A DNA stretch of 64,000 nucleotides from Pseudogracilibacillus sp037072025 (GCF_037072025.1 NZ_JAXHDD010000007.1:1-64000), one strand, 5' to 3'; counted from the stretch's first letter, positions 53,123-62,655 are shown. Program-made: numbers and translations. The notes: a model not told the origin generated them from the letters alone.

Positions 53123-53222
53123 GTGAGTAACGGGTAAGTAGTTGAACAAAAATTAAGTAATACTAGGAATGAGAACTTAGTTTAAGGGTCGTTTTGTTGC
53201 ATAAAAATAAGGAGGAGTATTT

Positions 53223-53759
53223 ATGAGTCTTGGAAATGAGTACTTGAAAATTGTACAAGAAAGATTTGAAAGCGTTAAAAGTCTTGGAGATAATACAATA
53301 AGCCAATTATCAGAGGAAGATATACACTGGAAGCTAAATGAGGCTTCAAATAGCGTTGCGATTATTGCAAAACATTTAAGTGGAAATATGATTTCGAGAT
53401 GGTCGGACTTTTTAACAACAGATGGGGAGAAATCTTCTAGAAATCGAGACCAAGAATTTGAAGATGACATCTCCTCGAAACAGGAAATGATAACTATTTG
53501 GGAAAAAGGATGGAAAACACTCCTTGATACATTGAATGGATTAGAAAGCCAAGATTTATTAAAAAATATAACCATTCGGGGTGAAAAACATACTGTACTA
53601 GAAGCAATTGAAAGACAAATGGCTCATTATGCTTATCACGTTGGTCAGATTGTTTATATAGGCAAGCAATTAAAAGATGAAAATTGGAAGACCCTTAGTA
53701 TCCCCAAAGGAAAATCGGAAGAATACTTACGGCAGAAACTAAAAAAGCACAAGTCTTAA
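53223..53759 (+). CDS. DinB-superfamily (DUF1572) protein
   Basis: 178 residues, mostly helical, with likely metal histidines in IIAKHLSGNM and MAHYAYHVGQIVYIGK, the DinB four-helix pattern. Some DinB proteins are bacillithiol-dependent transferases, a possible link to bshB2, but the true role is unknown. Ribosome site AGGAGG. Confidence 0.85.
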   Translation: MSLGNEYLKIVQERFESVKSLGDNTISQLSEEDIHWKLNEASNSVAIIAKHLSGNMISRWSDFLTTDGEKSSRNRDQEFEDDISSKQEMITIWEKGWKTLLDTLNGLESQDLLKNITIRGEKHTVLEAIERQMAHYAYHVGQIVYIGKQLKDENWKTLSIPKGKSEEYLRQKLKKHKS

Positions 53760-53845
53760 AAAAATAAGCTTATTTTCAATAATCGAGCGCGATCTCATAA
53801 GCTGACAATATAGTTTCAGAGCTTAGAAATCCCAGCTTTTTTATC

Positions 53846-54155
53846 TTATTTAATATCATTCCAATCGAACTTTATATTCATAGCTACTATTCGCTCTGTT
53901 GGTGTTAAATACTTTTTATCAGATGACTTATAAGGACTGCAAAAGTTGTAGTAAGTTCTTAAAATTGTAATGGCATATTTGCTACTTCGAATTAAAATTA
54001 GTGTAAATATAACTTTTTAATCGCTCCTGACCCGTAGTTAATGGTCGCTCAATAGTTTATATATCGTCATATTTGTTGAATAAAACTGTGGTAGAATGGT
54101 CATTAACATTTAATATCATCCTAGCTATTTCGTTTTCTTCTAATATGATAAATTT
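53846..54155 (-). pseudogene. Decayed transposase C-terminal region
   Basis: The reverse strand reads ERPLTTGQERLKSYIYTNF and then, after a shift, RTYYNFCSPYKSSDKKYLTP and TERIVAMNIKFDW before a stop at 53846. This resembles the end of DDE/integrase-core transposases (YNF-x-RPH, TPAE). Stops interrupt it. No terminal repeats were found. The rest of the 590-base gap shows no gene. Confidence 0.45.
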
Positions 54156-54248
54156 GTTCGGCAGTCAACTGAATAAAATCCTTTATCTTTCGAAGCTAAA
54201 ATGTAATTCTTAAGGTAGGTTCTGGGTAAACATTATTATGACAACAAA

Positions 54249-54287
54249 AAATGAGCTGCAAATTATTTTGTGATTTGCGGCTCATTT
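54249..54287 (-). terminator. Terminator of the YusW lipoprotein gene
   Basis: AAATGAGCTGCAAAT (54249-54263) pairs with ATTTGCGGCTCATTT (54273-54287) with one wobble; the reverse strand continues into a T run. Confidence 0.85.
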
Positions 54288-54347
54288 ATACTTGTATTTT
54301 TTACTTTTGTACTCCGAAACTGAACTACTTACAATTAACGCTACTGC

Positions 54348-54884
54348 TTATTTTCTATCTTCTACTTCTATTTTTTTCCCATTGTTAAATTCGATTTCGA
54401 ACTCGAATTCTACGTAGTCTTCGGGTAAATCAAATACTTCGAGTACTTGTTTAATTATTTCTTGGTCGTTACTTTCAGTCGTTAGATTTAACTTTTCTGC
54501 TCTATCAACAATGTGATTGAATGCTTCTCCACCTCGTAGCAGTACGCCGTTTAACTCATCGTCTACTTTACCGCGGATTGGTTCGTTTTCATCTTGATCA
54601 ATTTCTGCCTCATACTCTTGATCATTGTTATATTTTACTTCTACAGATATTTCGGAAAGACCGAGTTCGTCCATTTTTGCTTGCATCTCATCTTCGGCTT
54701 GTGACGTATATTCGTCGGCAACACGATCGCCATCGTTTGTTCTCATACCAACGTCTCTATTGTTCGATGTGTTTTCCGTGTGCACTCCGTCATTATTATT
54801 AGGAACATTCGAGTTATTATTTCCACAAGCTGTTAAAACGGTAAGTAATCCGAAAACTACAATGAACATTTTTATTCGTTTCAT
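54348..54884 (-). CDS. YusW-like lipoprotein
   Basis: 178 residues: lipoprotein signal MKRIKMFIVVFGLLTVLTAC, an Asn/Asp-rich linker to about residue 75, then the YusW-like domain with EAEIDQDENEP and FNNGKKIEVEDRK, clearly homologous to the gene at 51114. Unlike that copy it keeps the lipobox. ATG 54884 follows GGGAGGATGG. Function unknown. Confidence 0.82.
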   Translation of the reverse strand: MKRIKMFIVVFGLLTVLTACGNNNSNVPNNNDGVHTENTSNNRDVGMRTNDGDRVADEYTSQAEDEMQAKMDELGLSEISVEVKYNNDQEYEAEIDQDENEPIRGKVDDELNGVLLRGGEAFNHIVDRAEKLNLTTESNDQEIIKQVLEVFDLPEDYVEFEFEIEFNNGKKIEVEDRK

Positions 54885-55016
54885 TTTTACCATCCTCCCG
54901 TGATTAGTATTTCCAATTGTTCCTTTAAAAAACATGATTGTTGCAAAAATTTCCCTTTAATATTAATGGATAAATGCTACTATTAAGAAAAGGATCTTTT
55001 TGAAAGGAGTTTAACG

Positions 55017-55420
55017 ATGACAAAGGATAATAAAATAAATATAAGATTTATACTTTTCCTTACGCTTCTATGATTTATTGGTCTGGTTGTGTCAATACCT
55101 TTTAAAATGACAACATTAATGAATTCCGAGTTGGTTGGTGAAGTGGATATTCCAATTGAAATCGGTGTAATCATCAACACAATCTCCCAAACAATATGGG
55201 TACTCGCAATTATTACCCGAAAACAAAGAGAATCGATACGGCCGTCTATTTTTACATCGGAATCATTCTGGCTACGTTTCTGTTTGGGATTGGACATTTG
55301 CCTGCAGTTGCACAAACGTACGGGGAATTGTCGGCACTTTTAGTTGTTAGGACTGTCCTGCTAAATGGCTTATTAGGCTTATGGTTCGGTTATTTGTATT
55401 GGAAAAAGGGGTTGGAGTAA
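55017..55420 (+). pseudogene. CPBP (CAAX-like) intramembrane protease remnant
   Basis: It begins MTKDNKINIRFILFLTLL, hits a TGA at 55071, continues with SIPFKMTTLMNSELVGEVDI, then a different frame gives YIGIILATFLFGIGHLPA with the CPBP motif FGIGH and a C-terminus LLGLWFGYLYWKKGLE. The glutamate-rich first motif is lost. A good AAAGGAG remains. It is clearly inactive. Confidence 0.75.
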
Positions 55421-55630
55421 GCGTTTATCGCACATATGTCGGCAGATATTATGATACACGTTATATTTAATCCGTTATTCGGTTAATATTTGTTTTTAAT
55501 TCAAGAAAAATGATACGAAATTACCTTTAAAGACGACAGATATTAATAAAAGGTGAGGCCTCCATGTATATATTTAAGCAGCTGACAAAAATTACATAGA
55601 AGAATACTATTTTTGAAAAGAGTGAGATAA

Positions 55631-56596
55631 ATGCGTTTCCTTACCTTACTTAAAAGAGGAAATTTATCCTCTGGTTTAGCTGCACTTGGAAATTTAGCTA
55701 TTTCTGTGGCAAAATTTATTGTTGCTGCAATTAGTGGAAATGGGACGATGTTTGCAACAGCTATGCATTCGATGGCAGATACGGTGAACCAGACTTTTGT
55801 ATATATTGGAAGTGTTTTAGCGGAAATGAAACCGTCAAAACGCTTTCCAACCGGGTTTGGCCGGATCATTAATATCGTTTGTATGGTCGCGGTTATCGTC
55901 GTTACGGTCATGGCATATGAAACGATGAAGTCAGGGTGGGAGTTACTTTTAAATCCACAGGAATCTAGTGACTTTTTATTGAATATTATCGTCTTATTAT
56001 TATCTTTTGCTATTGATGGATATATCTTACTGAAAACGATGAAGGAAATTAAGCTGGAAGCAAAAGTCGAAGATGGGGCTAATTTATTTTTATCTGCATT
56101 TAAAAATGTGAAAAAAGCAGCGCCTGCGACAAAACTGGTGTTTTATGAAGACATTGTCGCAACTCTTGGTGCAGTGCTGGCGATCATTGGAATTGTACTT
56201 GGACAATTTTTCGGAATCCTGCAGGCAGACGGTTTTATATCTATTTTAATCGGAATTCTTATGTTATTTGTCGCTTTTCGTGTTGGCTACGATAATATGG
56301 TGGGATTAATCGGGGTTGCAGCGCCGGCAGATGTCGAGCAAAACATTGCGGAGACAATTTTAGCGGACTCTTGTGTTGTTGATATATACGGTATGCGTGT
56401 TGTTCAAGAGGGGAGAGCATACCATGTTGAAGTTACAGTTGAGCTGAACAAAGGGTTGACACTTGATGAAGCGGATGATTTAAAATTCAGACTGACAGAT
56501 GAGTTGCTCAGAGAACCAAACATTACTGATGTGGTGCTTGGAATAATTGAGGATAATGATGAAACAACATGGACGGGAAGTGGGAATCGGCTTTAA
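55631..56596 (+). CDS. Cation diffusion facilitator family transporter
   Basis: 321 residues with five to six helices, a metal-site helix ATAMHSMADTVNQ (H-x3-D), a second site in FYEDIVATLG and a C-terminal cytoplasmic domain (about 235-310). CDF proteins export Zn, Fe, Mn or Co in exchange for protons; the metal cannot be told here. The insertion around residues 140-170 is longer than in small CDF proteins. Confidence 0.88.
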   Translation: MRFLTLLKRGNLSSGLAALGNLAISVAKFIVAAISGNGTMFATAMHSMADTVNQTFVYIGSVLAEMKPSKRFPTGFGRIINIVCMVAVIVVTVMAYETMKSGWELLLNPQESSDFLLNIIVLLLSFAIDGYILLKTMKEIKLEAKVEDGANLFLSAFKNVKKAAPATKLVFYEDIVATLGAVLAIIGIVLGQFFGILQADGFISILIGILMLFVAFRVGYDNMVGLIGVAAPADVEQNIAETILADSCVVDIYGMRVVQEGRAYHVEVTVELNKGLTLDEADDLKFRLTDELLREPNITDVVLGIIEDNDETTWTGSGNRL

Positions 56597-56603
56597 GTAG
56601 AAG

Positions 56604-56800
56604 TATGTGGCGAGAGAAGCTGAGTGGCTTGTGCCACATGCTTAGTGGTTGTCAAAGATGTAGAGTTACATAAAAAGATGCGGAGTGGCGTAAATTTATT
56701 CAGCGTCGCTGAAAATAATGTAAAGTCGCAAAAAAAGATGCTTAGTGGTTCGTGCTAGGTGCAGAGTCGTAAGAAAAGGTTCTTAGTGGTAAAAAAAGTG
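56604..56800. repeat. 20-bp-period tandem repeat array (ATGCNNAGTSG type)
   Basis: Units start every 20 bp at 56638, 56658, 56678, 56698, 56718, 56738, 56758 and 56778. Examples are ATGCTTAGTGGTTGTCAAAG and ATGTAGAGTTACATAAAAAG. The GCAGAGTC core is shared with the 34.2-kb array. No gene. Confidence 0.9.
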
Positions 56801-56802
56801 CT

Positions 56803-56834
56803 AACTAGTGCACGATAATGTTCGTGCGCTAGTT
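56803..56834. terminator. Hairpin at the end of the repeat array
   Basis: AACTAGTGCACGA (56803-56815) faces TTCGTGCGCTAGTT (56821-56834) with one mismatch. No T tail follows, so its terminator role is uncertain. Confidence 0.4.
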
Positions 56835-56900
56835 ATATAGGGTTAAAACTTGAAATAAAGCATGATAGAATAGAAGAAAGATAAATAAAAGGTGATTTAG

Positions 56901-57653
56901 ATGAAAATCTATCTTAATAATGAAAAATTTGTTGCGGGAATGACGTTGAAAGATGAAGGAGCTCCAGAACAAAATAACACAGCGCTTCATGTGGCAAAAG
57001 ATCCTGAAGGTGTAATAGAAAATCGGGCAAAAGTTGCGCAATTTCTCGAAATGCGGCTGGACGATTTTGTTTGTGCGAATCAGACACATAGTGCAAACTT
57101 TTATAAAGTAACGCAAGCAGATACAGGAAGGGGTGCTTTGACCCAAACCTCTGCAATCCTCAATACGGATGCGCTATATACGTTTGAGACCGGAATCGTG
57201 CTTACTAGTTTTTCGGCAGATTGTGTGCCGGTGATGTTTTATCATGAAGCTTGTGGAGTAGTCGGTGTCATTCATTCGGGATGGCAGGGGACGGTGAAGG
57301 GAATTACGCTTCATTTGTTGCGGCATTTAGTTGATGTGGAAAAATGTGATGCAAGTGGATTTTTTGTTTATATTGGGTCAGCATTAAGCCAAGAAAAGTT
57401 TGAGGTTGATGCAGATGTGTATGAGAAATTTTTGCATCTAGGTTATGCAAAGGAATTTATGTTTTACCGGGCGGAAACGAAGAAATATCATATAGATAAT
57501 CAGAAAACGGTACGGAAGCAATGTGAGCTTGCCGGAGTGCCGCATGATCAGATTTTTGTGGATGAAACATGTACGTTTATAAGTGCAGAAGGCTTTTCAT
57601 ACCGGGAAGAAAGAGAGACGGGGCGGCATATGAGTTTTATGATGCGGAAGTAA
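56901..57653 (+). CDS. YfiH/LACC1-family multicopper-domain (purine nucleoside phosphorylase-like) protein
   Basis: 250 residues with the family's metal ligands in NQTHSANF, SADCVPV and HSGWQGT. These proteins were called polyphenol oxidases, but several members act on adenosine/inosine as phosphorylase or deaminase. In B. subtilis the homologue is YlmD near division genes; here it stands alone. Ribosome site AAAGGTG. Confidence 0.88.
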   Translation: MKIYLNNEKFVAGMTLKDEGAPEQNNTALHVAKDPEGVIENRAKVAQFLEMRLDDFVCANQTHSANFYKVTQADTGRGALTQTSAILNTDALYTFETGIVLTSFSADCVPVMFYHEACGVVGVIHSGWQGTVKGITLHLLRHLVDVEKCDASGFFVYIGSALSQEKFEVDADVYEKFLHLGYAKEFMFYRAETKKYHIDNQKTVRKQCELAGVPHDQIFVDETCTFISAEGFSYREERETGRHMSFMMRK

Positions 57654-58093
57654 TTAAAATTCTACCGCCGGGCATCCTCGTTCTTCGATTCCTTCGGAAC
57701 CGAAGAATTGATAGTAAAAAGCTTGTTCGTTGATCGAGCCGGTCGCACCAAATTGCATTTCTTCATCGGTTAAATCTCTAACCTTATCTCCGTTTTCATC
57801 GACATAATAGGCGTGTAGCTGATAACCTCCAAAATGGTTTTTACTCATCCAGCCCAATTCTATTGGGGAGGAAGTGAAAATAATTCCATCCTCTGGCACT
57901 TCATAAGTGATCATATTATTTTTGATTTTTAGAGGTGGGGCGTCTTTTTATTGTAATAGATTATGCCACTGCCTTCGAAATCGTCGGGTAAAAGGTATGT
58001 CTAGTCGACTCCTTTTCTATTGTCTTGGTTCAAGAAATACGTGATGGTGGCGATCAGAATTGGTATGACAGCTATGCCAATTTTAATTCTCAA
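57654..58093 (-). pseudogene. DUF6843-like protein interrupted by a stop and a frameshift
   Basis: From a TTG at 58093 the reverse strand reads a membrane anchor IKIGIAVIPILIATITYFL, a TAG after NRKGVD, then TYLLPDDFEGSGIIYYNKK, a shift, then PPLKIKNNMITYEVPEDG to the end. The last part alone is an 86-codon frame. Its start overlaps the ASCH gene by 11 bp, suggesting a former operon. Either real decay or two base-call errors. Confidence 0.65.
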
Positions 58094-58559
58094 TGCTACT
58101 CTCTTTCGTAAAGACAAGATTGAATCGTTCACAGACAACGAGCATATTATCATTGAATTCTTGCTCGATAGCTTCAAATTCCTTGTTAAAAAAAGTTTCG
58201 TGAACTTCGCGCCAATAGTTTAAGGAACGATCCCCTTCACCTTCCAAAAAGGCGTGTTCTTCGGTAACCTCATCAAATGGTACAACTACTACAGCAGTTG
58301 TTTCAATAATTGCAACAGCTTCTGCGTCTCCATCAAGAATGATATTGTGTAGTCCGGGATAAGGATAGGATTCGTTCTCTAAATCATATAAAATGTAATT
58401 AGATGCGGTCGCTGTTTTTATGCCTTTTAAAACAAGATTTGCGAGGTCGTCAGCCATCTCTTTTGAATCACCGAATGCCCAAACATCATAATCCGATGGT
58501 GCATTCGGATTCACTTTTTTAAATTCGTTCCATAATTGGATTGCAGATTCATTTTTCAT
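58083..58559 (-). CDS. ASCH-domain protein
   Basis: 158 residues with WAFGDSKEMADDLANLV, the G-x-KTAT element (LKGIKTATASNY) and EDRSLNYWREVH-like end, all typical of the ASCH (PUA-like) fold, thought to bind RNA or modified nucleosides. ATG 58559 follows GTAGGG; a TTG six codons upstream is weaker. Confidence 0.85.
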   Translation of the reverse strand: MKNESAIQLWNEFKKVNPNAPSDYDVWAFGDSKEMADDLANLVLKGIKTATASNYILYDLENESYPYPGLHNIILDGDAEAVAIIETTAVVVVPFDEVTEEHAFLEGEGDRSLNYWREVHETFFNKEFEAIEQEFNDNMLVVCERFNLVFTKESSIEN

Positions 58560-58675
58560 GTTAAACCCTACTTTCAAATTCGATAGGTTTTTATTTTATC
58601 ATATACTTGCTAAGTTTTTGGAAGCGTTATGAAAAAATAGTAAAATAAAATGTAATGAGCTTTTTGGAGGGGAAT

Positions 58676-58858
58676 ATGTTTAAAATTGAGCCGACTTGTT
58701 CGAAATGTAGAAAAGATATAAAAGGAAATGAAGAAGTTTATGTTAAAATGCGATACCCGTCGATTAGAGGAATGACTGAAATAAAATCATACATAAATAA
58801 TCATGGGGAATTAATTTGTGAAAATTGTTATAAATATGGACGGAGGAAAATCGATTGA
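58676..58858 (+). CDS. Small zinc-ribbon protein
   Basis: 60 residues with CSKC and CENC pairs flanking a basic centre, starting MFKIEPTCSKCRKDIKGNEE. TGGAGGGG gives the start at 58676. It overlaps the dehydratase start by 4 bp. Function unknown. Confidence 0.7.
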   Translation: MFKIEPTCSKCRKDIKGNEEVYVKMRYPSIRGMTEIKSYINNHGELICENCYKYGRRKID

Positions 58859-59802
58859 TAACATTATCAGATGTACAGCTAGCACGTGAACGTATACAAG
58901 ATATTACAAAAATGACACCGATATTTACATCAGAGCAGCTGGATGCGGTATGTGAAAATGAACTGTTTTTAAAAGCGGAACATTTACAAACAACTGGATC
59001 GTTTAAAATTCGTGGAGCAACGAATAAAGTGAAGCAGGCAATAAAGGAGGGGGCTCGGTTTATAACAGCTGCATCATCGGGAAATCACGGACAAGCGGTT
59101 GCGTATATTGCAACTCATCTGGGTGTTCCAGCAAGAATTGTTGTGCCGGAAGATGCAAGTCTTTGTAAAATCGAAGCGATTGAAACGTATAATGGGACGA
59201 TAGAAAAATGTGGAACAACATCAGCGGAGCGGATTCCACGGGCTATTGCATTGGCTAAGGAAAAGGACGGTGTTTTTATTCCTCCGTACGATGATCCATT
59301 AATTATGGCTGGGCAAGGGACAGTTGGACTGGAAATTTTGGAACAGGTTAAGGATGTGGATGTCGTTGTGGTACCAGTTGGTGGTGGTGGATTAATTTCT
59401 GGAGTGCTAACGGCGGTGAAGGAATCAAATCCAGCGGTGCGTGTTGTTGGGGTAGAGCCTGAGAGTGCGAATGATACGTACTTATCGCTGGAGCAGAATC
59501 GAATTGTTCGTATCCCGGCGACAGCGACGATTGCAGATGGACTCCGGACGAGTCAGCCTGGCGATTTAACGTTTCCTGTATTACAAAGATATTTGGATGA
59601 TCTGGTGTTAATAAATGAAGATGAGATACGGACAGCACTCCGGTTTGTATTTGAACGAATGAAGCAAGTGGTGGAGCCATCAAGCGCTGTTACCATTGCT
59701 GCTGTGATGACAGGAAAATTAGGAGTTAAAGGAAATAAAGTAGTATGTGTAATGTCTGGTGGGAATGTTGATGTGGAAAAATTGCCGAAATTAATTGGGT
59801 AG
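58855..59802 (+). CDS. Threonine/serine dehydratase (fold-type II PLP enzyme)
   Basis: 315 residues with PLP lysine in TGSFKIRGAT, phosphate-binding VPVGGGGLISG and SSGNHGQAVAY. It lacks the C-terminal ACT-like regulatory domain of IlvA, so it is the short catabolic TdcB / serine racemase type, converting threonine to 2-oxobutyrate or serine to pyruvate. The start is TTG with CGGAGG 8 nt upstream. Confidence 0.9.
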   Translation: MITLSDVQLARERIQDITKMTPIFTSEQLDAVCENELFLKAEHLQTTGSFKIRGATNKVKQAIKEGARFITAASSGNHGQAVAYIATHLGVPARIVVPEDASLCKIEAIETYNGTIEKCGTTSAERIPRAIALAKEKDGVFIPPYDDPLIMAGQGTVGLEILEQVKDVDVVVVPVGGGGLISGVLTAVKESNPAVRVVGVEPESANDTYLSLEQNRIVRIPATATIADGLRTSQPGDLTFPVLQRYLDDLVLINEDEIRTALRFVFERMKQVVEPSSAVTIAAVMTGKLGVKGNKVVCVMSGGNVDVEKLPKLIG

Positions 59803-59814
59803 AAGTTGTTCAGC

Positions 59815-60000
59815 ATTTAGTGATTTGAGCGCAATATGCTGATGCACCGTTTTTGTCGTCGATGAGTTATTTTTGGAAACTATGTAACTTTCTCGCCGGG
59901 GATGAGCTGCTTTTTGCAATAATGTACGTTTTCGTCATCGATGTGTTATTTTTGGGAACTATGTGCCGTTTTTTTCGATAGGGATTCTCCCAATGCTAAA
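59815..60000. repeat. Degenerate approximately 40-bp intergenic repeats (GATGAGTTATTTTTGG type)
   Basis: GATGAGTTATTTTTGGAAAC, GATGAGCTGCTTTTTGCAAT and GATGTGTTATTTTTGGGAAC begin about 40 bp apart (near 59859, 59899 and 59939), each followed by TATGT or AATGT. The spacing matches the family at 34.2 kb. Confidence 0.7.
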
Positions 60001-60202
60001 TCGCAAGAAAAGAGATGCTTCTGTGACCTATCTGCTATGTTTCCACTAAACATGTCATAAAAATAAATCACGAGGTAACTTTCCAACATATACTGGAGTG
60101 AATTTTCAAAAAATAAACCTTTATAAACAGGCAACATCCCACACATCTTGAATAAAATACTATAAGCCTTGACGGAATGGGGTTGAATAAATAGAGAATG
60201 AA

Positions 60203-60227
60203 GGGAGCCTACTTTGGCTCTTTTTTT
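60203..60227 (+). terminator. Terminator-like hairpin
   Basis: GGGAGCC and GGCTC pair around TACTTT and are followed by seven or more T. It is far from the dehydratase stop, so it may close a long 3' region. Confidence 0.7.
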
Positions 60228-60274
60228 GCAAGTTAAGAAAGTATAAAAATTTTATGATTTTGCTTATCTTACAG

Positions 60275-60548
60275 CATCAGCCACGTCCAGCTCCAGCGCT
60301 TAAGCCATAGCATATCTTTTCGTTGGGACGAGTAAGCGGAGTCCCAGATCTTTTTGGTAGGACGAGCTTTAGCGCAGTCCCAAACTTCGCGCTTCTCCAC
60401 TACGATAAAGAAGACTTGCCGACTGGCTTGTCCAGAGGCTTAGTCGCACTTATACCCTTGCGGTGAAAGCGGGCATCGGTTCACTGACGTTCACCGTGTT
60501 TCCTTTATCTCATTGCGAAGCACTCCAGTTTGTACGTTGCTGAACGGG
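60275..60548. repeat. GC-rich intergenic repeat element (CACGTCCAGCTCCAGCGC type)
   Basis: About 270 GC-rich bases in AT-rich surroundings, starting CACGTCCAGCTCCAGCGC. They include GGGACGAG...GAGTCCC twice, the second degenerate, and GAACGGGCGCTTGCGCTTTTG at the right end. From memory, sequence of this kind is found dispersed in many Bacillaceae genomes. No coding content. Confidence 0.65.
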
Positions 60549-60672
60549 CGCTTGCGCTTTTGTTCGTTATATGAGTTTGATTAAATTAAAAAAATCCGTA
60601 TAATTATTAGGAAATAACATTAAATATATAAGACAGATAGAAAAGTAGAATAAATTTGGAGGGATTTAATCG

Positions 60673-62640
60673 GTGGATGAATCTGGTATTTTACAAGTCG
60701 TCAATAATAGTAAACTAATTTATCCGAATGAAGAGAAAGTACGGTCGACGTCGCTCGGAAGTAGTAAAGCGTTTCAACAATTGCTGAAGGACTCACAGGA
60801 GGATCCTGTTACATTTTGGGACAATGTGGCACGAGAGCTTGAGTGGTATGAGCCTTGGGAGGAGACGATGCGCGGAGAGTTACCTGACTTTGAATTTTTT
60901 GTAGGGGGGATTAGTAACCCATCGATTAATTTACTGGATCGTCATATTAAAAATGGTGCTGGAAATAGGACTGCGCTTATTTGGGAAAGTGAAAATGGCG
61001 ACTCAAAGTTTTATACATACAATATGTTGCTTGCAGAAGTGAGTCGTTTTGCAAATTCCTTAAGATCACTTGGGGTAAAAAAGGGTGATGGTGTAGCGAT
61101 TTATTTACCGAATTTAGCAGAAGCGTTTATCGCAGTGTTGTCGTGTTTTCGAATCGGGGCGGTTTATAATGCGATTTTTTCCGGTTTTTCAAAAAATGCG
61201 TTGAAAGATCGACTAGTAAATTTTGAACCGAAAGTGATTGTGACGACAGATGCGACACCAAGACGTGGTAAAGTTGTTACACTAAAAGAAAAAGTGGATC
61301 AAGTCGTTGATGAGGTTGATTCGGTTGAAGCCGTTGTTGTTGTGGATCGATTCGGGACAGACCTAGAAATGAAAGAAGGTCGTGATTATTGGTGGCATGA
61401 TCTCGTTGTGAAGGAAAGTATCATTTGTGAGCCGGAACGAGTGGAAGCTAATGATCCAGGGATCGTTTTTTACACGAGTGGAACAACAGGTAAACCTAAG
61501 GGCGTCGTTCATTCGGGGATGGCGTTTGTCATTCAAAATTATATATACGCAAAATATCATATGGATCATCGTGATGATGATGTGTTCTGGTGTTCGGCAG
61601 ATGTTGGTTGGTTGACGATGCATATTTGGGGAATTACCGGTTCGCTTGCAAATGGGGTTACGACGATTGTTTATGAAGGAGCGATCGATCACCCGTCAAA
61701 AGATCGGTTCTATCGAATTATTGAGAAATATCGTGTGAACAAGCTGTTTACAGCGCCTACTGCCCTTAGAATGCTTAAAAGTTTAGGTGATGAAATGCTT
61801 GAAAAATTCGATTTGTCCTGCTTGGATGTTATTTCACTCGTTGGCGAACCGTTTGATCCGGAAACGTGGAACTGGACGTATGAGGTGTTAGGAAAAGGAA
61901 AGCTATATTTAAATAATACGTGGGGACAGACGGAAACAGCAGGTTGTCCACTTGCCGGTGCGGCTTGGCTTACACCGATGAAGGCTGGGTCTGCAAGTAT
62001 TCAATTTTTAGGTGCTGATGCGGCGGTGGTGGATGATAATGGGAACCCTGTTGCTCCAGGTGTATTAGGAAATTTAGTCATTCGAAAACCATTCCCAATG
62101 CTGTGCCGTACGTTATGGAAGGAGCCGGAACGTTTTTACAGTTCTTACTATAGCCAAGTAGATGGAAGTTATTTTACAAGTGACCTTGCATTAGTTGATG
62201 AGGATGGTCATTTCTGGGTTGTCGGTCGCTCAGATGACTCGTTTAATGTTGCTGGACACAGACTGAGCACGATGGAAATGGAGAGTGCCGTTCTTGAAGT
62301 GCCAGGTGTTTCAGAAGTTGCGGTTATTGGGATCCCGGATGAAATCAAAGGGGAAGTGCCATTTATATTTGTCCGATTAGCTGACGGATTTGACGATACG
62401 GAAGATTTGCAAGCCGCGGTTCGTAATAATATTGTAGAATATATCGGAAAAATTGCGCTTCCGAAAACGGTACTTGTTGTTGATGAATTGCCGAAAACAG
62501 TTAGTGGCAAAATTATGCGCCGTCTGTTGAAAGAAGTTGCTACAACGGGTGAAGTTGCTGGAGATATTACTGGGTTAGAGGATCCGCGTGCGGTAAAACA
62601 TATTGAAGATGTGGTGAAAGAGCACAGGATTGTGAAGTAA
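60673..62640 (+). CDS. Acetyl-CoA synthetase-like acyl-CoA synthetase
   Basis: 655 residues: N-terminal ACAS domain (FWDNVARELEWYEPWEE), AMP-binding YTSGTTGKPKG (about 265-275), and C-terminal PKTVSGKIMRR with the acetylatable Lys613. Full-length like Acs. Acs has WWQTET, while here W417-G418 (TWGQTET) puts Gly in place of the Trp that closes the acetate pocket, so a longer acyl substrate is likely. The start is GTG after GGAGGGA. Confidence 0.88.
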   Translation: MDESGILQVVNNSKLIYPNEEKVRSTSLGSSKAFQQLLKDSQEDPVTFWDNVARELEWYEPWEETMRGELPDFEFFVGGISNPSINLLDRHIKNGAGNRTALIWESENGDSKFYTYNMLLAEVSRFANSLRSLGVKKGDGVAIYLPNLAEAFIAVLSCFRIGAVYNAIFSGFSKNALKDRLVNFEPKVIVTTDATPRRGKVVTLKEKVDQVVDEVDSVEAVVVVDRFGTDLEMKEGRDYWWHDLVVKESIICEPERVEANDPGIVFYTSGTTGKPKGVVHSGMAFVIQNYIYAKYHMDHRDDDVFWCSADVGWLTMHIWGITGSLANGVTTIVYEGAIDHPSKDRFYRIIEKYRVNKLFTAPTALRMLKSLGDEMLEKFDLSCLDVISLVGEPFDPETWNWTYEVLGKGKLYLNNTWGQTETAGCPLAGAAWLTPMKAGSASIQFLGADAAVVDDNGNPVAPGVLGNLVIRKPFPMLCRTLWKEPERFYSSYYSQVDGSYFTSDLALVDEDGHFWVVGRSDDSFNVAGHRLSTMEMESAVLEVPGVSEVAVIGIPDEIKGEVPFIFVRLADGFDDTEDLQAAVRNNIVEYIGKIALPKTVLVVDELPKTVSGKIMRRLLKEVATTGEVAGDITGLEDPRAVKHIEDVVKEHRIVK

Positions 62641-62655
62641 AGCTTTTGAAATGAT

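Noticed and set aside
59348..59683. 111-codon reverse frame rich in Pro, His and Gln
   Set aside because: Shadow of the PLP dehydratase; composition is the complement of its codons.
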